In this document: piece by piece, positions 1 through 8,321 of the stretch
How positions within the stretch are numbered: the stretch's first letter is position 1
Layout: every line of letters begins with the position of its first letter
From: Candidatus Thalassarchaeum betae
Lineage (GTDB): Archaea > Thermoplasmatota > Poseidoniia > Poseidoniales > Thalassarchaeaceae
Assembly (NCBI GenBank): GCA_003193925.1
Contig: PSPG01000003.1
Coordinates: 40,797 to 104,796 of the forward strand
DNA length: 64,000 nucleotides
Direction of reading: 5' to 3'
Notes under the pieces: generated by a model
Told to the model about the DNA's origin: nothing
The model's input: the letters and a program-made list of their open reading frames with translations, nothing else
The model's database searches: none
Position numbers and translations under genes: made by a program

Positions 1-1409
1 TCGGTCGGGGTCATGTCCGGATTGGCCTGCATCATCAGCGCGGCTATTCCTGCCATCAGCGGTGTGGCCATGCTGGTGCCGGACTTGCTGGTGTAGCCGT
101 CCTTAGTGGCTGCATCGGGGGCCATGATGTTCGAGCCTATCGTGGCGACATCTGGCTTCACTCGCAAATCGGAGGTGTAGCCCCTGCTGCTGTAAATGGC
201 GAGGCTGAGGTCCTTGTCCAGGCTAGCCACCGTAACGGGCAGTCGGGCGTCGCCCGGGCTGTCGATGGTGTTGCAGCCTGCGAGGGTGGCACCGCCGAAC
301 TCGTTGCCCGCGGACAGCGTGGTGATGATGCCGGCCTCGACCACCATGTCCATCTGGCGGCTCCAGGCAGAGTTGCCGTCGTTGTCGACGTGGATCTCGA
401 ACTGCTGCTCGCCGAGCGAGGAGGTGAGGATGTCGATGCCATGACCACCATCCCACTGACGATCCTTGTTGTCGATAGCCCACTGGGCACCCTGCATGAT
501 GTCCTCGATGTCGCCGTCGCAGCACGACAGGATGTTGATCAGGAATGCTCCCGGTGCTGCTCCGATGTAGCGTAGCCCGGTGCTGGGGTCGGTCTGACCT
601 CCTCCCGTTCCAGCAGCGATGCCGGCAACATGGCTGCCATGGTCACTGGAGTCGTAGGACTCAGCCGGATCTTGCTCCGCGTCGGTTATCACGGCGTCGA
701 AGAAGGCGATGATCTTCGGGTCACAGTCGGCTGGTATTGGGTCGGGGTTGGGGTCTAGTGGATCAGGTGGGTCATCGAGGCAGGTGAACGGGTCGTCGTC
801 CATGTCGTTGAGGCCCTCATGGTCACCGCGAATCCCGGTGTCTAGGATCGCGATCACCGAGCCGGTGCCATCGAGGCCGAGTTCGGTCCAGACCTGGTCG
901 ACCCCTAGGGTCGGGACGGCTTCGTGCATGTTCGGCTCGGCCAGGCCGAGGTCCTCGACCATCACGACCCCGGGAAGGGCGCGGACGCCTTTGGGGTCGA
1001 GGAGCGCTGCGAAGGGGACCGTGGCAGCGAACAGGTCGAGGTACTTGGCCCGGAACGTGACCTCGGCGCCAAGCCGCTCGAGGACCCTGACGTCGGCGTC
1101 GGTAGGATGGTGGTCGTAGTCGACGAACACCCTGGCGCTCCCGGCCGGTGCTCGGCGCCACCAGTCCTGCTGGACGTCAGCCGGCTGCTCGAGCAGCCAC
1201 TCGAGCCTGTCATCCAGTTGGTTGGCGTCCTTGTCGCGGCTCCAGTAGAGCCACCAGTAGGCATGGATGTCGGATTCCACCGAGGCACTCCAGTTGCCGT
1301 CTGCGTCGAATCCGCCGCGCCCGTCCTCGGCCATTATGGTCGATGAGGCGAGTGGCAGCAGGAACAGCAGGACGACTGCTGAGGCCAACGCTGCACGCCG
1401 TCCTGCCAT
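1..1409 (-). CDS. Secreted subtilisin-like serine protease (S8), C-terminus cut by window edge
   Basis: A secreted endopeptidase of the subtilase family, probably used to digest protein outside the cell. Reading starts at the ATG at 1409 and runs off the window at base 1, so about 469 residues are visible. The first 27 residues form a signal peptide (MAGRR, a hydrophobic LLFLLPLA core, then a small-residue cleavage site). The catalytic triad is complete: Asp190 in AILDTG, His257 in DHGSHVAG and Ser446 in SGTSMATP. Between the signal and the catalytic domain, residues of about 60-140 look like an I9-type propeptide, which would act as inhibitor and folding aid. The sequence still reads as protease at the edge (MMQANPDMTPT), so a C-terminal part, perhaps an anchor, is missing. 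The next gene upstream, the GHMP kinase, lies 50 bases away on the same strand. Confidence 0.93.
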   Translation of the reverse strand, partial: MAGRRAALASAVVLLFLLPLASSTIMAEDGRGGFDADGNWSASVESDIHAYWWLYWSRDKDANQLDDRLEWLLEQPADVQQDWWRRAPAGSARVFVDYDHHPTDADVRVLERLGAEVTFRAKYLDLFAATVPFAALLDPKGVRALPGVVMVEDLGLAEPNMHEAVPTLGVDQVWTELGLDGTGSVIAILDTGIRGDHEGLNDMDDDPFTCLDDPPDPLDPNPDPIPADCDPKIIAFFDAVITDAEQDPAESYDSSDHGSHVAGIAAGTGGGQTDPSTGLRYIGAAPGAFLINILSCCDGDIEDIMQGAQWAIDNKDRQWDGGHGIDILTSSLGEQQFEIHVDNDGNSAWSRQMDMVVEAGIITTLSAGNEFGGATLAGCNTIDSPGDARLPVTVASLDKDLSLAIYSSRGYTSDLRVKPDVATIGSNIMAPDAATKDGYTSKSGTSMATPLMAGIAALMMQANPDMTPT

Positions 1410-1459
1410 GGGCAGGACGAAAGTGGGGTGGTGTTTGAGACTTAGGTCGTCATCAGTCG

Positions 1460-2329
1460 TCAACTGACCTTCATTCCCTGATTGTCGTAGTCCCACTCGA
1501 TGACTTCCCAGCCGGCCTCCTCGACCGCGGAAACCGCTGTACTGACGCCCGTCGGGGAGCATAGCAGGCCCACTGAGCCACCGCCGCCTGCGCCCAAAGC
1601 CTTCCAAGCCACCGCCGAGCCCGCCTCCAGAAGGGGGTCAATCACGCCTCGAAACGGGTCGTGGATCGCCGGATCCAGCATGTCGACTCCCTTGCAGACC
1701 TCATTGAGGGCATGGACCACGAGTTCGCGCCGATCGCGTTGAAGCCCCTCGGCCATGGTTCGTGCGGCCCCTCTGATGAGATGCAGGCCGCCGATCACCG
1801 ACTCGTCGCCCTGATCGTAGCGCTCCCAGACCCCGGAGTGCATGTCTCCTGAGGTGTGCTCGATTCCCGTATAGGCGATGACGAAGTGCTTGCGCAGCCA
1901 GTTCCTCGCCGAGCGCATCGGCTCGAACGGCATCTCCTCGACCTCGTCGCCGAGGAAGAGCAGGTGGTTGAATCCACCATGTGCGGCGGCCCACTGGTCC
2001 TGCCTGCCGCCGCGGTTCTCGAGCAGGGCCTCGAACTGGAAGGCGAGCTCGGCGATGTCCTCAGGGCTCTTGTCGCCACCGGCGATGGTCGCAATCAGTC
2101 CGACGTTCATCGCCCCGCTCGTCCCGAGGCCCGATCCCGTCGGCATGTCGCTGCTGTACTCGACCCGTATCCGCCCGTCCGCGTCCTTCTCCATGATGCT
2201 CCGGATGTATCGATTGATGGCGAAGTTGACGACCTCGCCCCCGAAATCGCCGCTGTACGGCTGGACGTCGGTCCAGCCTCCTGCGAGGTCGACGCGTACG
2301 GGAACCACCACTTCCACGCGTTCCGCCAT
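1460..2329 (-). CDS. GHMP-family sugar kinase (HddA/fucokinase-like)
   Basis: A small-molecule kinase of the GHMP superfamily, closest in pattern to D-glycero-D-manno-heptose-7-phosphate kinase HddA and the kinase part of fucokinase. The N-terminus has the sugar-kinase signature RVDLAGGWTDVQPY, and the ATP-binding loop PTGSGLGTSGAM follows near residue 60. A C-terminal glycine-rich GAGGGGSVG motif is the usual third GHMP motif. The ATG at 2329 (MAERVEVV) is preferred to an in-frame TTG at 2341. The gene is divergent from the riboflavin operon, with 82 bases between them. No nucleotidyltransferase or epimerase for an activated heptose or fucose lies nearby, so the true substrate is unknown. 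The fold call is firm and the substrate is not. Confidence 0.82.
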   Translation of the reverse strand: MAERVEVVVPVRVDLAGGWTDVQPYSGDFGGEVVNFAINRYIRSIMEKDADGRIRVEYSSDMPTGSGLGTSGAMNVGLIATIAGGDKSPEDIAELAFQFEALLENRGGRQDQWAAAHGGFNHLLFLGDEVEEMPFEPMRSARNWLRKHFVIAYTGIEHTSGDMHSGVWERYDQGDESVIGGLHLIRGAARTMAEGLQRDRRELVVHALNEVCKGVDMLDPAIHDPFRGVIDPLLEAGSAVAWKALGAGGGGSVGLLCSPTGVSTAVSAVEEAGWEVIEWDYDNQGMKVS

Positions 2330-2411
2330 CGAACACAGCAAATCTCCGACCCATGAGAAGGATTCGGTCTGCGACCGAAAATAACGGGTAGGTAAGGCCC
2401 CTCCGCCCTAC

Positions 2412-3125
2412 ATGGCCTCCGGTGTGGATCGAGCCATCGCCGCATTCGTCGCCGGTGAGCCAGTCATGGTGTTCGACTCAGCCTTCAGGGAGCGGGAGAC
2501 CGACCTGCTGTGGCCCGCGGACGCCGCGACGCCGGAGGTCATGCGGACTCTGCGCAAAGACTGCGGCGGCCTGCTGTTCCTCGCTATCGGAAACGAGATC
2601 GGCGAGCTCTTCGGGCTGCCATGGCTGCAGGACATCCATTCGCACCCTGCGCTGGTCAAGGAGAACCCGGTGCTCGCCGATCTCGTGACCAACGACCTGC
2701 AGTACGACACGCGCTCTGCATTCACAGTCTCACTGAACCACAGGGACACGTACACCGGAATCACCGACCGCGACCGCGCCCTGACCACCCGCAGATTCGG
2801 CGAACTGACCGGTGAACTGCTCGCCAGTGGGGCGGACGGTGAGGCTGCGCGAGCCGCACTCGGCGCCGAGTTTCGCACCCCCGGGCACATCCCAGTGTGC
2901 CGAGAGTCCCGGCAGGGGCTCAGGACGCGACAGGGGCACACCGAGCTGGCCGTCTCGATAGCGCGGCTCTCCGGGCACTCGCCGTGCACCATCGGCGCCG
3001 AAATGCTGCAGCCGGACGGCGACGGCGCTCTGGCTGTCGAGGATGCCCGCGAATACGCCCGCAAGCGTGGCATACCGATGATCACCGGGGCAGACATACT
3101 CGAGGCGCTTGGGATAGACGAATGA
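2412..3125 (+). CDS. ribB: 3,4-dihydroxy-2-butanone 4-phosphate synthase
   Basis: Converts ribulose 5-phosphate to 3,4-dihydroxy-2-butanone 4-phosphate plus formate, the four-carbon precursor of riboflavin. The 237-residue protein carries the acidic RERETDL motif near residue 26 (family: DRE.EGD) and AFTVSLNHRDTYTGI near residue 104. It also has RQGHTELAVSIARLSG near residue 177, which matches the conserved GHTEA...LARLAG of the family. The ATG at 2412 is the first in frame. This is the first gene of the operon ribB-ribL-ribE-ribH. No GTP cyclohydrolase II domain is fused, as is usual in archaea, which begin the pyrimidine branch with other enzymes. The A-rich stretch around 2378-2386 in the divergent gap is a plausible promoter element. 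Confidence 0.93.
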   Translation: MASGVDRAIAAFVAGEPVMVFDSAFRERETDLLWPADAATPEVMRTLRKDCGGLLFLAIGNEIGELFGLPWLQDIHSHPALVKENPVLADLVTNDLQYDTRSAFTVSLNHRDTYTGITDRDRALTTRRFGELTGELLASGADGEAARAALGAEFRTPGHIPVCRESRQGLRTRQGHTELAVSIARLSGHSPCTIGAEMLQPDGDGALAVEDAREYARKRGIPMITGADILEALGIDE

Positions 3126-3168
3126 GGCGAAGGATTGAGGCAGGTCTGCGTTTCGGGGGTGTGAGAGC

Positions 3169-3627
3169 ATGGTGCGCGTGATGGCCGTCGGCATTTTCGA
3201 TCTCCTTCACGCCGGGCACCTGCACTACCTCGAGCAGGCCAAGTCGCTGGGCGACGAACTGGTCGTCGTGGTTGCTCACGATGACACGGTCCGCAATCAG
3301 AAGCACGAGCCCATAACGGGCCAGGAGTTGCGACGCAGGATGGTTGCCGGGCTGAAGCCGGTGGACGAGGCCATCGTGGGTAACCCCCCTTCAGTCCCGA
3401 TCTTCGACATCCTCGATGTCGTCAAGCCCGACAAAATCGCTCTGGGCTACGACCAGAAGCACTCGATCGAAGCCGTCCGGGCAGGTCTGGAGAGACAGGG
3501 CCATGGCCACATCGAGGTCGTAAGGGTAGAAGGGCTCTCGGACGACTTGGACGGGACTCGCAAGATCATCTCAAAGATCCTTGACCTCTGGACCGGGACC
3601 GAAGACGGCCCCTACGAGGAGGATTGA
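3169..3627 (+). CDS. ribL: Archaeal FAD synthetase (FMN adenylyltransferase), RibL type
   Basis: A 152-residue nucleotidyltransferase of the cytidylyltransferase-like fold. The HxGH motif is HAGH (residues 15-18, in FDLLHAGHLHY). The second family motif appears as a GTRKIIS-like segment near the C-terminus. Length and sequence agree with RibL (family of MJ1179), which makes FAD from FMN and ATP. Glycerol-3-phosphate cytidylyltransferase is the main alternative by fold alone, but the position inside a riboflavin operon argues for RibL. A 43-base gap separates it from ribB, and it ends one base before the ATG of ribE, whose ribosome-binding sequence (GAGGAGG) overlaps the ribL 3' end. Confidence 0.88.
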   Translation: MVRVMAVGIFDLLHAGHLHYLEQAKSLGDELVVVVAHDDTVRNQKHEPITGQELRRRMVAGLKPVDEAIVGNPPSVPIFDILDVVKPDKIALGYDQKHSIEAVRAGLERQGHGHIEVVRVEGLSDDLDGTRKIISKILDLWTGTEDGPYEED

Positions 3628-3628
3628 G

Positions 3629-4234
3629 ATGTTCACCGGTATCGTACAGGGCACCGGAGAGGTGACTTCGATCTCGGATGGCGGCACAGTGCGTCGGTTC
3701 TCCATTGAGATGAGTGGTCTGAGCGATGAGCTCGGGATGGGTGCGAGCGTATCCGTCGATGGCGTCTGCCTGACTGTATCCGGAATGGAAGGGAGCGTCG
3801 TCGACTTCGATGCGATTCCCGAGACGCTGGAGCGCTCGACTCTCGGGGGCCTGTGTGTCGGTGATGCGGTGAACCTCGAGCGCGCCCTGCGCATGGGCGA
3901 TGAGCTGGGAGGGCACGTCCTGTCCGGGCATGTAATGGCCACAGCGGAGGTGCTCGGCCGTAGCGAGGTCGGCGAGGGCGTCGACATGGAGATCTCCGTC
4001 TCGTCGGACATCAGGCCGTTTGTCATGGAGAAGGGCTACATCGCCGTCGACGGTATCAGCCTCACCGTCGGCCGGGTCAGGGCCGAGTCGTTCGACGTCC
4101 ACCTGATTCCCGAGACCCTCGAGAGGACGACCATCGGCAGCAAGTCTGAGAGCAGCCTTGTAAACATCGAGGTCGACCCAATGACCCAAGCTGTGGTCGA
4201 GACCATCTCACGGATGATGGAGGCACGCCAGTGA
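3629..4234 (+). CDS. ribE: Riboflavin synthase, bacterial-type (alpha chain)
   Basis: Dismutates two 6,7-dimethyl-8-ribityllumazines into riboflavin and a pyrimidine. The protein begins with MFTGIVQGTGEV, the near-invariant start of the beta-barrel riboflavin synthase. It contains two homologous halves, each with a VDGVCLTV or VDGISLTV motif, residues ~47-54 and ~141-148, and a following IPETLERTT-like motif. The ATG at 3629 is chosen over an upstream in-frame ATG at 3581 because MFTGIV is the family N-terminus and a GGAGG site lies just before it. Most archaea instead use the unrelated pentameric RibC-type synthase, so a bacterial-type enzyme beside an archaeal-type RibL makes a mixed pathway. 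Its stop overlaps the ribH start. Confidence 0.95.
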   Translation: MFTGIVQGTGEVTSISDGGTVRRFSIEMSGLSDELGMGASVSVDGVCLTVSGMEGSVVDFDAIPETLERSTLGGLCVGDAVNLERALRMGDELGGHVLSGHVMATAEVLGRSEVGEGVDMEISVSSDIRPFVMEKGYIAVDGISLTVGRVRAESFDVHLIPETLERTTIGSKSESSLVNIEVDPMTQAVVETISRMMEARQ

Positions 4235-4626
4235 ACCTCGGCATCGTCTGCGGAGCCTTCCACCGCGAGCACGTCGAGAGTATGCTGGAGTACGCCCGCG
4301 ACGAGGCCGCATCGAAGAACTGGGAGGTCGCTGATGTGGTCTGGGTTCCCGGCTCGATGGAGGCTCCTCTAGCACTGGAGAGGATGCTCCAGCGAGAGGA
4401 CATCGATGGCGCTGTCGCGCTCGGCATCATCGAGCGGGGCCAGACCGATCACGGTCTGGTCATGGGACAGTCCGTGACGAGGGCGATCATCGAGTTGCAG
4501 ATTGCACACAATAAGCCCATCGGGCTCGGGATAATCGGTCCTGGCGCCGAGCCAGAGCACATCGTGGCGCGGTTGGAACCGCATGCCCGCGCTGCTGTCG
4601 GCGCGGTCGCGGCCATGGTAGAGTGA
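4231..4626 (+). CDS. ribH: 6,7-dimethyl-8-ribityllumazine synthase
   Basis: Condenses the RibB product with the ribitylamino-pyrimidine to give lumazine, the substrate of the preceding gene product. The 131-residue chain shows the family pattern: substrate-binding VPGSMEAPLA near residue 39, the RGQTDHGLV segment with the catalytic-region histidine, and LGIIGPG near residue 100. It aligns in pattern with archaeal RibH such as MJ0303. It starts with GTG in a GTGA overlap with the ribE stop, so the two are translationally coupled. Archaeal riboflavin synthase RibC is homologous and must be considered, but ribE is already present next door. Confidence 0.9.
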   Translation: MNLGIVCGAFHREHVESMLEYARDEAASKNWEVADVVWVPGSMEAPLALERMLQREDIDGAVALGIIERGQTDHGLVMGQSVTRAIIELQIAHNKPIGLGIIGPGAEPEHIVARLEPHARAAVGAVAAMVE

Positions 4627-5487
4627 TCACAGGCGCGTCGCCTTGAGGGTGAATGACAGAGGAATCGGCACGTGCCCTTCCTTGAGTCGCCAGTGGTTCG
4701 GGCGCGTCGGCTCGAACAGGTCAGGCCAAGGTGCGAAGAAGTGCTCGTCGCGCTCGTTGAGGAAATCTATGCGGAAGCCGTTCTCGAGAAGCGCGTTGAT
4801 GATCGTATCGTACCTGTACTCCCAGCAGTGCGTGGTGCGCTCTATGTCAGCCTCCGCGGTAGCGTAGCTGCCCTCGCCGACCTCTGAAATCGGACCCTCG
4901 TTGAAGAGATCGTACTTCGGAACCAGCCGAGGGCCGTCAGGCCCCTCCTCCACATCGAGGATGTTGACCATCGGGGTGCTCTCCTCCAGATACAGAACAC
5001 CACCCTGCTTGAGCAGAGCGGAGCACACTCGGGCCCACTCGCCTAGGTCCGGCAACCAGCACAAGGCTCCTCGGCCCGTGTAGAGGATGTCGAACTGCTC
5101 GCCGTTCAGCGCCTCGACAGCATCCCTGACCCTGCTGACGACGAACCTCGCGTCGTCGATTCTGAGGATCCTGGCGAACCTCTCGGCCTCGGCGATTGCG
5201 TTCGGCGAGAAGTCGAGGCCGGTCACCCTCGCGCCCTCGCGCGCCCAGGAGAGCGTGTCAGTGCCGATGTGGCACTGCATGTGGAGCAGCGACTTTCCCC
5301 CGACTCGGCCGATCTCCTCGATCTCCCAGGGCGATAGCTTGGACTCGCCGGCGAGCCACTGCTCGATGCGGTAGAACTCGGCACCGCTGCCCTGCGCGTG
5401 GAGGTGAGCCATCGCGTCCCACGACTCTAGGTTCTCCCGGATCGCCTCTTCGTCGTCGGCTGGAGGCGGTGCTGGTCTCCAGGCCAT
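4627..5487 (-). CDS. Class I SAM-dependent methyltransferase
   Basis: A 286-residue methyltransferase of the Rossmann fold. The SAM-binding region reads LLHMQCHIGTDTLSWA (around residue 67), with an acidic residue at the end of strand 2 in VTGLDFSPNA. This LxHxQCHxGxDTLSWA form marks a widespread group of uncharacterised methyltransferases and replaces the usual DxGCGxG. The C-terminal half has many aromatic residues (HFFAPWPDLF, NHWRL). It is convergent with ribH, the two stops being directly adjacent. The substrate cannot be told from sequence, and the gene is probably not part of the flavin operon since it lies on the other strand. Confidence 0.82.
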   Translation of the reverse strand: MAWRPAPPPADDEEAIRENLESWDAMAHLHAQGSGAEFYRIEQWLAGESKLSPWEIEEIGRVGGKSLLHMQCHIGTDTLSWAREGARVTGLDFSPNAIAEAERFARILRIDDARFVVSRVRDAVEALNGEQFDILYTGRGALCWLPDLGEWARVCSALLKQGGVLYLEESTPMVNILDVEEGPDGPRLVPKYDLFNEGPISEVGEGSYATAEADIERTTHCWEYRYDTIINALLENGFRIDFLNERDEHFFAPWPDLFEPTRPNHWRLKEGHVPIPLSFTLKATRL

Positions 5488-5642
5488 GCGAGTTCGTCGG
5501 GCGACTCCGATGAAACCCTATCGGCAACAAGGAGTGCCGTCATTCCTCGATTTCGATGCCTTGCGCCATCATCATCTCGGCCCCAGATTCGTACCATAAC
5601 CACGGAGCAGGGTTGAAGGACGTCCCACCGTTGCCGATGCCC

Positions 5643-6572
5643 ATGGGCGGTGAAGTCCGCAATGTGATAATCATCGGCTCCGGGCCTGCGGGCTACACTG
5701 CCGGCCTATACGCCGCCCGCGCTCTGCTCGAGCCTCTGATGTTCGCTGGCTACATGTCCGGCGGCCAGCTCATGCTGACCACGGACGTCGAGAACTTCCC
5801 CGGCTACCCGATGGGGGTCGGCGGCCCGGAGATGATGGTACACATGCGGGAGCAGGCCGAACACTTCGGCCTCGAGGTCCACGACAAGAACGTCGAGAGG
5901 GTAGATTTCTCCGAGCGCCCGTTCAGGGTCTGGGTCGAGGGCGAGGAGTTCCGCGCCGAGGCTGTGATCATCTGCACCGGCGCGGAGGCCATCTGGCTCG
6001 GCGTCGAGGGCGAGGAAGAGCACAGGGGACGAGGGATCTCATCATGCGCGACCTGCGATGGCGCTTTCTTCCGCGACGAGGAGGTCATCGTGGTCGGCGG
6101 CGGCGACTCGGCGATGGAGGAGGCGACTTTTCTCACCAGATTCGCGAGCAAGGTCACCATAATCCACCGACGCGAGGGTTTCCGGGCATCGAAGATCATG
6201 TACGAACGCGCTGCCATTCACCCCAAGATCGACATCAAGACGCACAGAAGGGTCAAGAGCTGGCTCTCCGATGACAACGGCCTGACCGGAGCCGTGCTGG
6301 AGGACCCCAGAGACGGCTCCGAGGAGGAGATCTCGTGCACTGGTGCCTTCGTCGCCATCGGGCACAAGCCGATGACGGGCTTCCTCGAAGGAGAGGTGGA
6401 GATGGATGGCTCCGGATACGTCCTGCATACCGAGCACACCATGACGAGCGTGCCTGGTGTGTTCGCCGCGGGCGACGTAGTCGACAAACGGTACAGACAG
6501 GCGGTCACCGCTGCTGGCATGGGCTGTCGAGCGGCCATGGATGCCGAGAAGTGGTTGGAAGGCCAGCATTAG
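5643..6572 (+). CDS. trxB: Thioredoxin reductase
   Basis: An FAD/NADPH-dependent reductase of thioredoxin-like partners. From the ATG at 5643 the chain is 309 residues, close to the family norm. It shows the FAD-binding IIGSGPAGYTAG near residue 10, the redox-active CATC at residues 135-138 (SSCATCDGAFF), the NADPH-binding VVGGGDSAMEEA, and the C-terminal FAD motif GVFAAGDVVDKRYRQ. An in-frame ATG at 5556 would add 29 residues unlike the family and is rejected. It is followed after 11 bases by a small membrane protein. Confidence 0.93.
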   Translation: MGGEVRNVIIIGSGPAGYTAGLYAARALLEPLMFAGYMSGGQLMLTTDVENFPGYPMGVGGPEMMVHMREQAEHFGLEVHDKNVERVDFSERPFRVWVEGEEFRAEAVIICTGAEAIWLGVEGEEEHRGRGISSCATCDGAFFRDEEVIVVGGGDSAMEEATFLTRFASKVTIIHRREGFRASKIMYERAAIHPKIDIKTHRRVKSWLSDDNGLTGAVLEDPRDGSEEEISCTGAFVAIGHKPMTGFLEGEVEMDGSGYVLHTEHTMTSVPGVFAAGDVVDKRYRQAVTAAGMGCRAAMDAEKWLEGQH

Positions 6573-6583
6573 GGGGTCTCGGA

Positions 6584-6970
6584 TTGGAGCCCGAAGTTGA
6601 CAAGGGTTGGCTCAGCAACCGGTTTGCCGACTTCTTCTATCTCCTGCACGTCTCAGTCACATTCTTCTGCGCTTTTGCGTGGCTGGGCCCCTACGAGTGG
6701 ATGTGGTGGGGTGTCTTCATCCTCTACGGGGCCACCGAGGTCCTGTGGCTGTTCAGAGACGAGTATTGCATCCTCACTGACGCCGAACAGTGGTTCAGAG
6801 GCATTCCTAAAGCGGACTCCCATCTCGATCAGAGTTTCATCCGACGACTGTTCAACCTCATACTCAGACGGGATATACAGCCTGAGAACGCGAGTACGCT
6901 CACGCGCGTGTGGGGTCGTATAGGTTGGCTGGTGGCGACGGCTCGCCTGTTCGTGCCGGGTGTGCCCTGA
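6584..6970 (+). CDS. Small membrane protein, DUF2784-like pattern
   Basis: A 128-residue hydrophobic protein read from a TTG at 6584 (MEPEVDKGWL) to the TGA at 6970. Two or three membrane segments are visible: FADFFYLLHVSVTFFCAFAW, MWWGVFILYGATEVLWLF, and a weaker one near the C-terminus. The LHV...F.....W and CILTDAEQWFR segments recall the pattern of DUF2784 membrane proteins (LH..FV..V; CPLT.LE). That match is made by eye and is tentative. An open frame extends upstream into trxB, but that part is out-of-frame shadow. It sits in the trxB direction with an 11-base gap, so it may be cotranscribed. Function unknown. Confidence 0.6.
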   Translation: MEPEVDKGWLSNRFADFFYLLHVSVTFFCAFAWLGPYEWMWWGVFILYGATEVLWLFRDEYCILTDAEQWFRGIPKADSHLDQSFIRRLFNLILRRDIQPENASTLTRVWGRIGWLVATARLFVPGVP

Positions 6971-6993
6971 CGAGGCTTGCGACCGAAGCGCAC

Positions 6994-8166
6994 ATGTTGG
7001 ATTGCCCCCCTCGGCGGAGCGTGTCCGACGAGCAGAGTGCTGGCGAGAGCGCGCGGTACGCGCGTCATCTGACGCTACCAGAGGTAGGTCCCGAGGGGCA
7101 GAAGCTGCTCAGCGAGGCCTCGGTCCTCGTGGTGGGAGCAGGCGGCCTCGGCTCGCCAGCCCTGCTGTACCTCGCAGCGGCGGGAGTTGGCAGGATAGGC
7201 GTCATAGACGACGATTCGGTCGACATCACTAACTTGCAGAGGCAGGTGATTCACGGAACTGCGGAGCTGGGAGAGCCGAAGGTGGCGTCCGCTGAGCGCA
7301 GGCTCGCCGACCTCAATCCGGAGGTCGAAGTAGAGTCGTTGGAGTTCAGGCTGGAGGTGGACAACGCCCTGGACGTCATAGGCAGCTACGACTTGGTGAT
7401 AGACGGCTCTGACAACTTCTCCACCAGGTACCTCATTGGCGATGCGTGCGAAATCCTCGGCAAACCGTGGGTATTCGGCAGCATACACAGGTTCGAGGGG
7501 CAGGTGTCCACATTCAACCTCGACGGAGGGCCCAACTACCGCGACCTGTTTCCAGAAGCCCCTCCGGCCGAACTCGCTCCCAACTGCGCTGAGGCGGGAG
7601 TCCTCGGAGTCCTGCCCGGGATAGTCGGGTCAATCCAAGCCACCGAGGCAATCAAGGTGATCCTCGGAGTCGGCGAACCACTCAGCGGCAGGCTGCTGGT
7701 AATCGACGCGCTCAGCATGGGCATGCGCTCCCTCTCATTCTCCCACGACCCCAGCCGCCAGACAGTGACCGAGATTTCCAAGGAGGCCATAGAATGCTCA
7801 GCCAGACCGGGTTCGATGGAGGAGATGCAGGGGGGCATGCGGGAGATCAGCCCCTCCGAGTACGTCACCCGCGTAGACGGCGGATGGTCCCCGTTCCTAC
7901 TCGACGTCAGGAGGAGGGACGAGGAGATGATCGTCTCCCTCAACGGGACGGCCCTGCGAATCCAACACCTGTCGATCCCCTCGCGTACGGACGAGGTCCC
8001 CAAGGACCGAGACGTGGTCGTCTACTGCAGGACGGGGGGCAGGTCCGCTACCGTTGCGCGCTTCCTAGTAGCCATGGCAGGCTGGTCTGAGGAGCGCGTC
8101 TACAACCTCTCCGGAGGGATTCACGAGTGGTCGGATACTGTTGACTCTTCCGTCCCAAAATACTAA
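6994..8166 (+). CDS. E1-like adenylyltransferase (MoeB/ThiF/UbaA) with C-terminal rhodanese
   Basis: Adenylates the C-terminal glycine of a ubiquitin-like protein (SAMP, MoaD or ThiS type) and, through its rhodanese part, can pass on persulfide sulfur for molybdopterin or tRNA thiolation. It has 390 residues from the ATG at 6994; a GTG at 7021 is the alternative start. The nucleotide motif GAGGLG is at 48-53, and the crossover region NLQRQVIHG near 80 and DGSDNFSTRY near 137 are typical. Cys188 (NCAEAGV) corresponds to the conserved cysteine of the family. The rhodanese loop is CRTGGRS with Cys335. The two CxxC pairs that bind zinc in MoeB and MOCS3 are absent: the first is NYRD (171-174) and no CxxC occurs later. 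Confidence 0.88.
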   Translation: MLDCPPRRSVSDEQSAGESARYARHLTLPEVGPEGQKLLSEASVLVVGAGGLGSPALLYLAAAGVGRIGVIDDDSVDITNLQRQVIHGTAELGEPKVASAERRLADLNPEVEVESLEFRLEVDNALDVIGSYDLVIDGSDNFSTRYLIGDACEILGKPWVFGSIHRFEGQVSTFNLDGGPNYRDLFPEAPPAELAPNCAEAGVLGVLPGIVGSIQATEAIKVILGVGEPLSGRLLVIDALSMGMRSLSFSHDPSRQTVTEISKEAIECSARPGSMEEMQGGMREISPSEYVTRVDGGWSPFLLDVRRRDEEMIVSLNGTALRIQHLSIPSRTDEVPKDRDVVVYCRTGGRSATVARFLVAMAGWSEERVYNLSGGIHEWSDTVDSSVPKY

Positions 8167-8321
8167 TTGTGGTGACTATTAGTTAAGACTAACTATTATT
8201 TGCGGTATTTTCTATCTTTTTCGATTTGAGAATACCTAGAGTATACGTATTTTCACTATTTGTGGGGATAACTGGTGCAGTGAGTCGAAGAATTGTTGTA
8301 TAAGCAGACCTTCGGGATACC
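8167..8321. promoter_or_regulatory. AT-rich intergenic stretch with hairpin and TATA-like sequence
   Basis: The 155 bases between the E1-like gene and the oxoacid dehydrogenase are strikingly AT-rich compared with the coding DNA. An inverted repeat TAGTTA-AGAC-TAACTA lies at 8180-8195 and is followed by T-rich runs near 8208-8221, which fits an archaeal oligo-T terminator of the upstream gene. Further on, AGTATACGTATTTTC near 8239-8253 could serve as a TATA element for the gene starting at 8322. The assignments are by eye and tentative. Confidence 0.4.

Noticed and set aside
6335-6583. Upstream extension of the small membrane protein frame
   Set aside because: It overlaps the end of thioredoxin reductase in another frame and has no membrane-protein character until the TTG at 6584.
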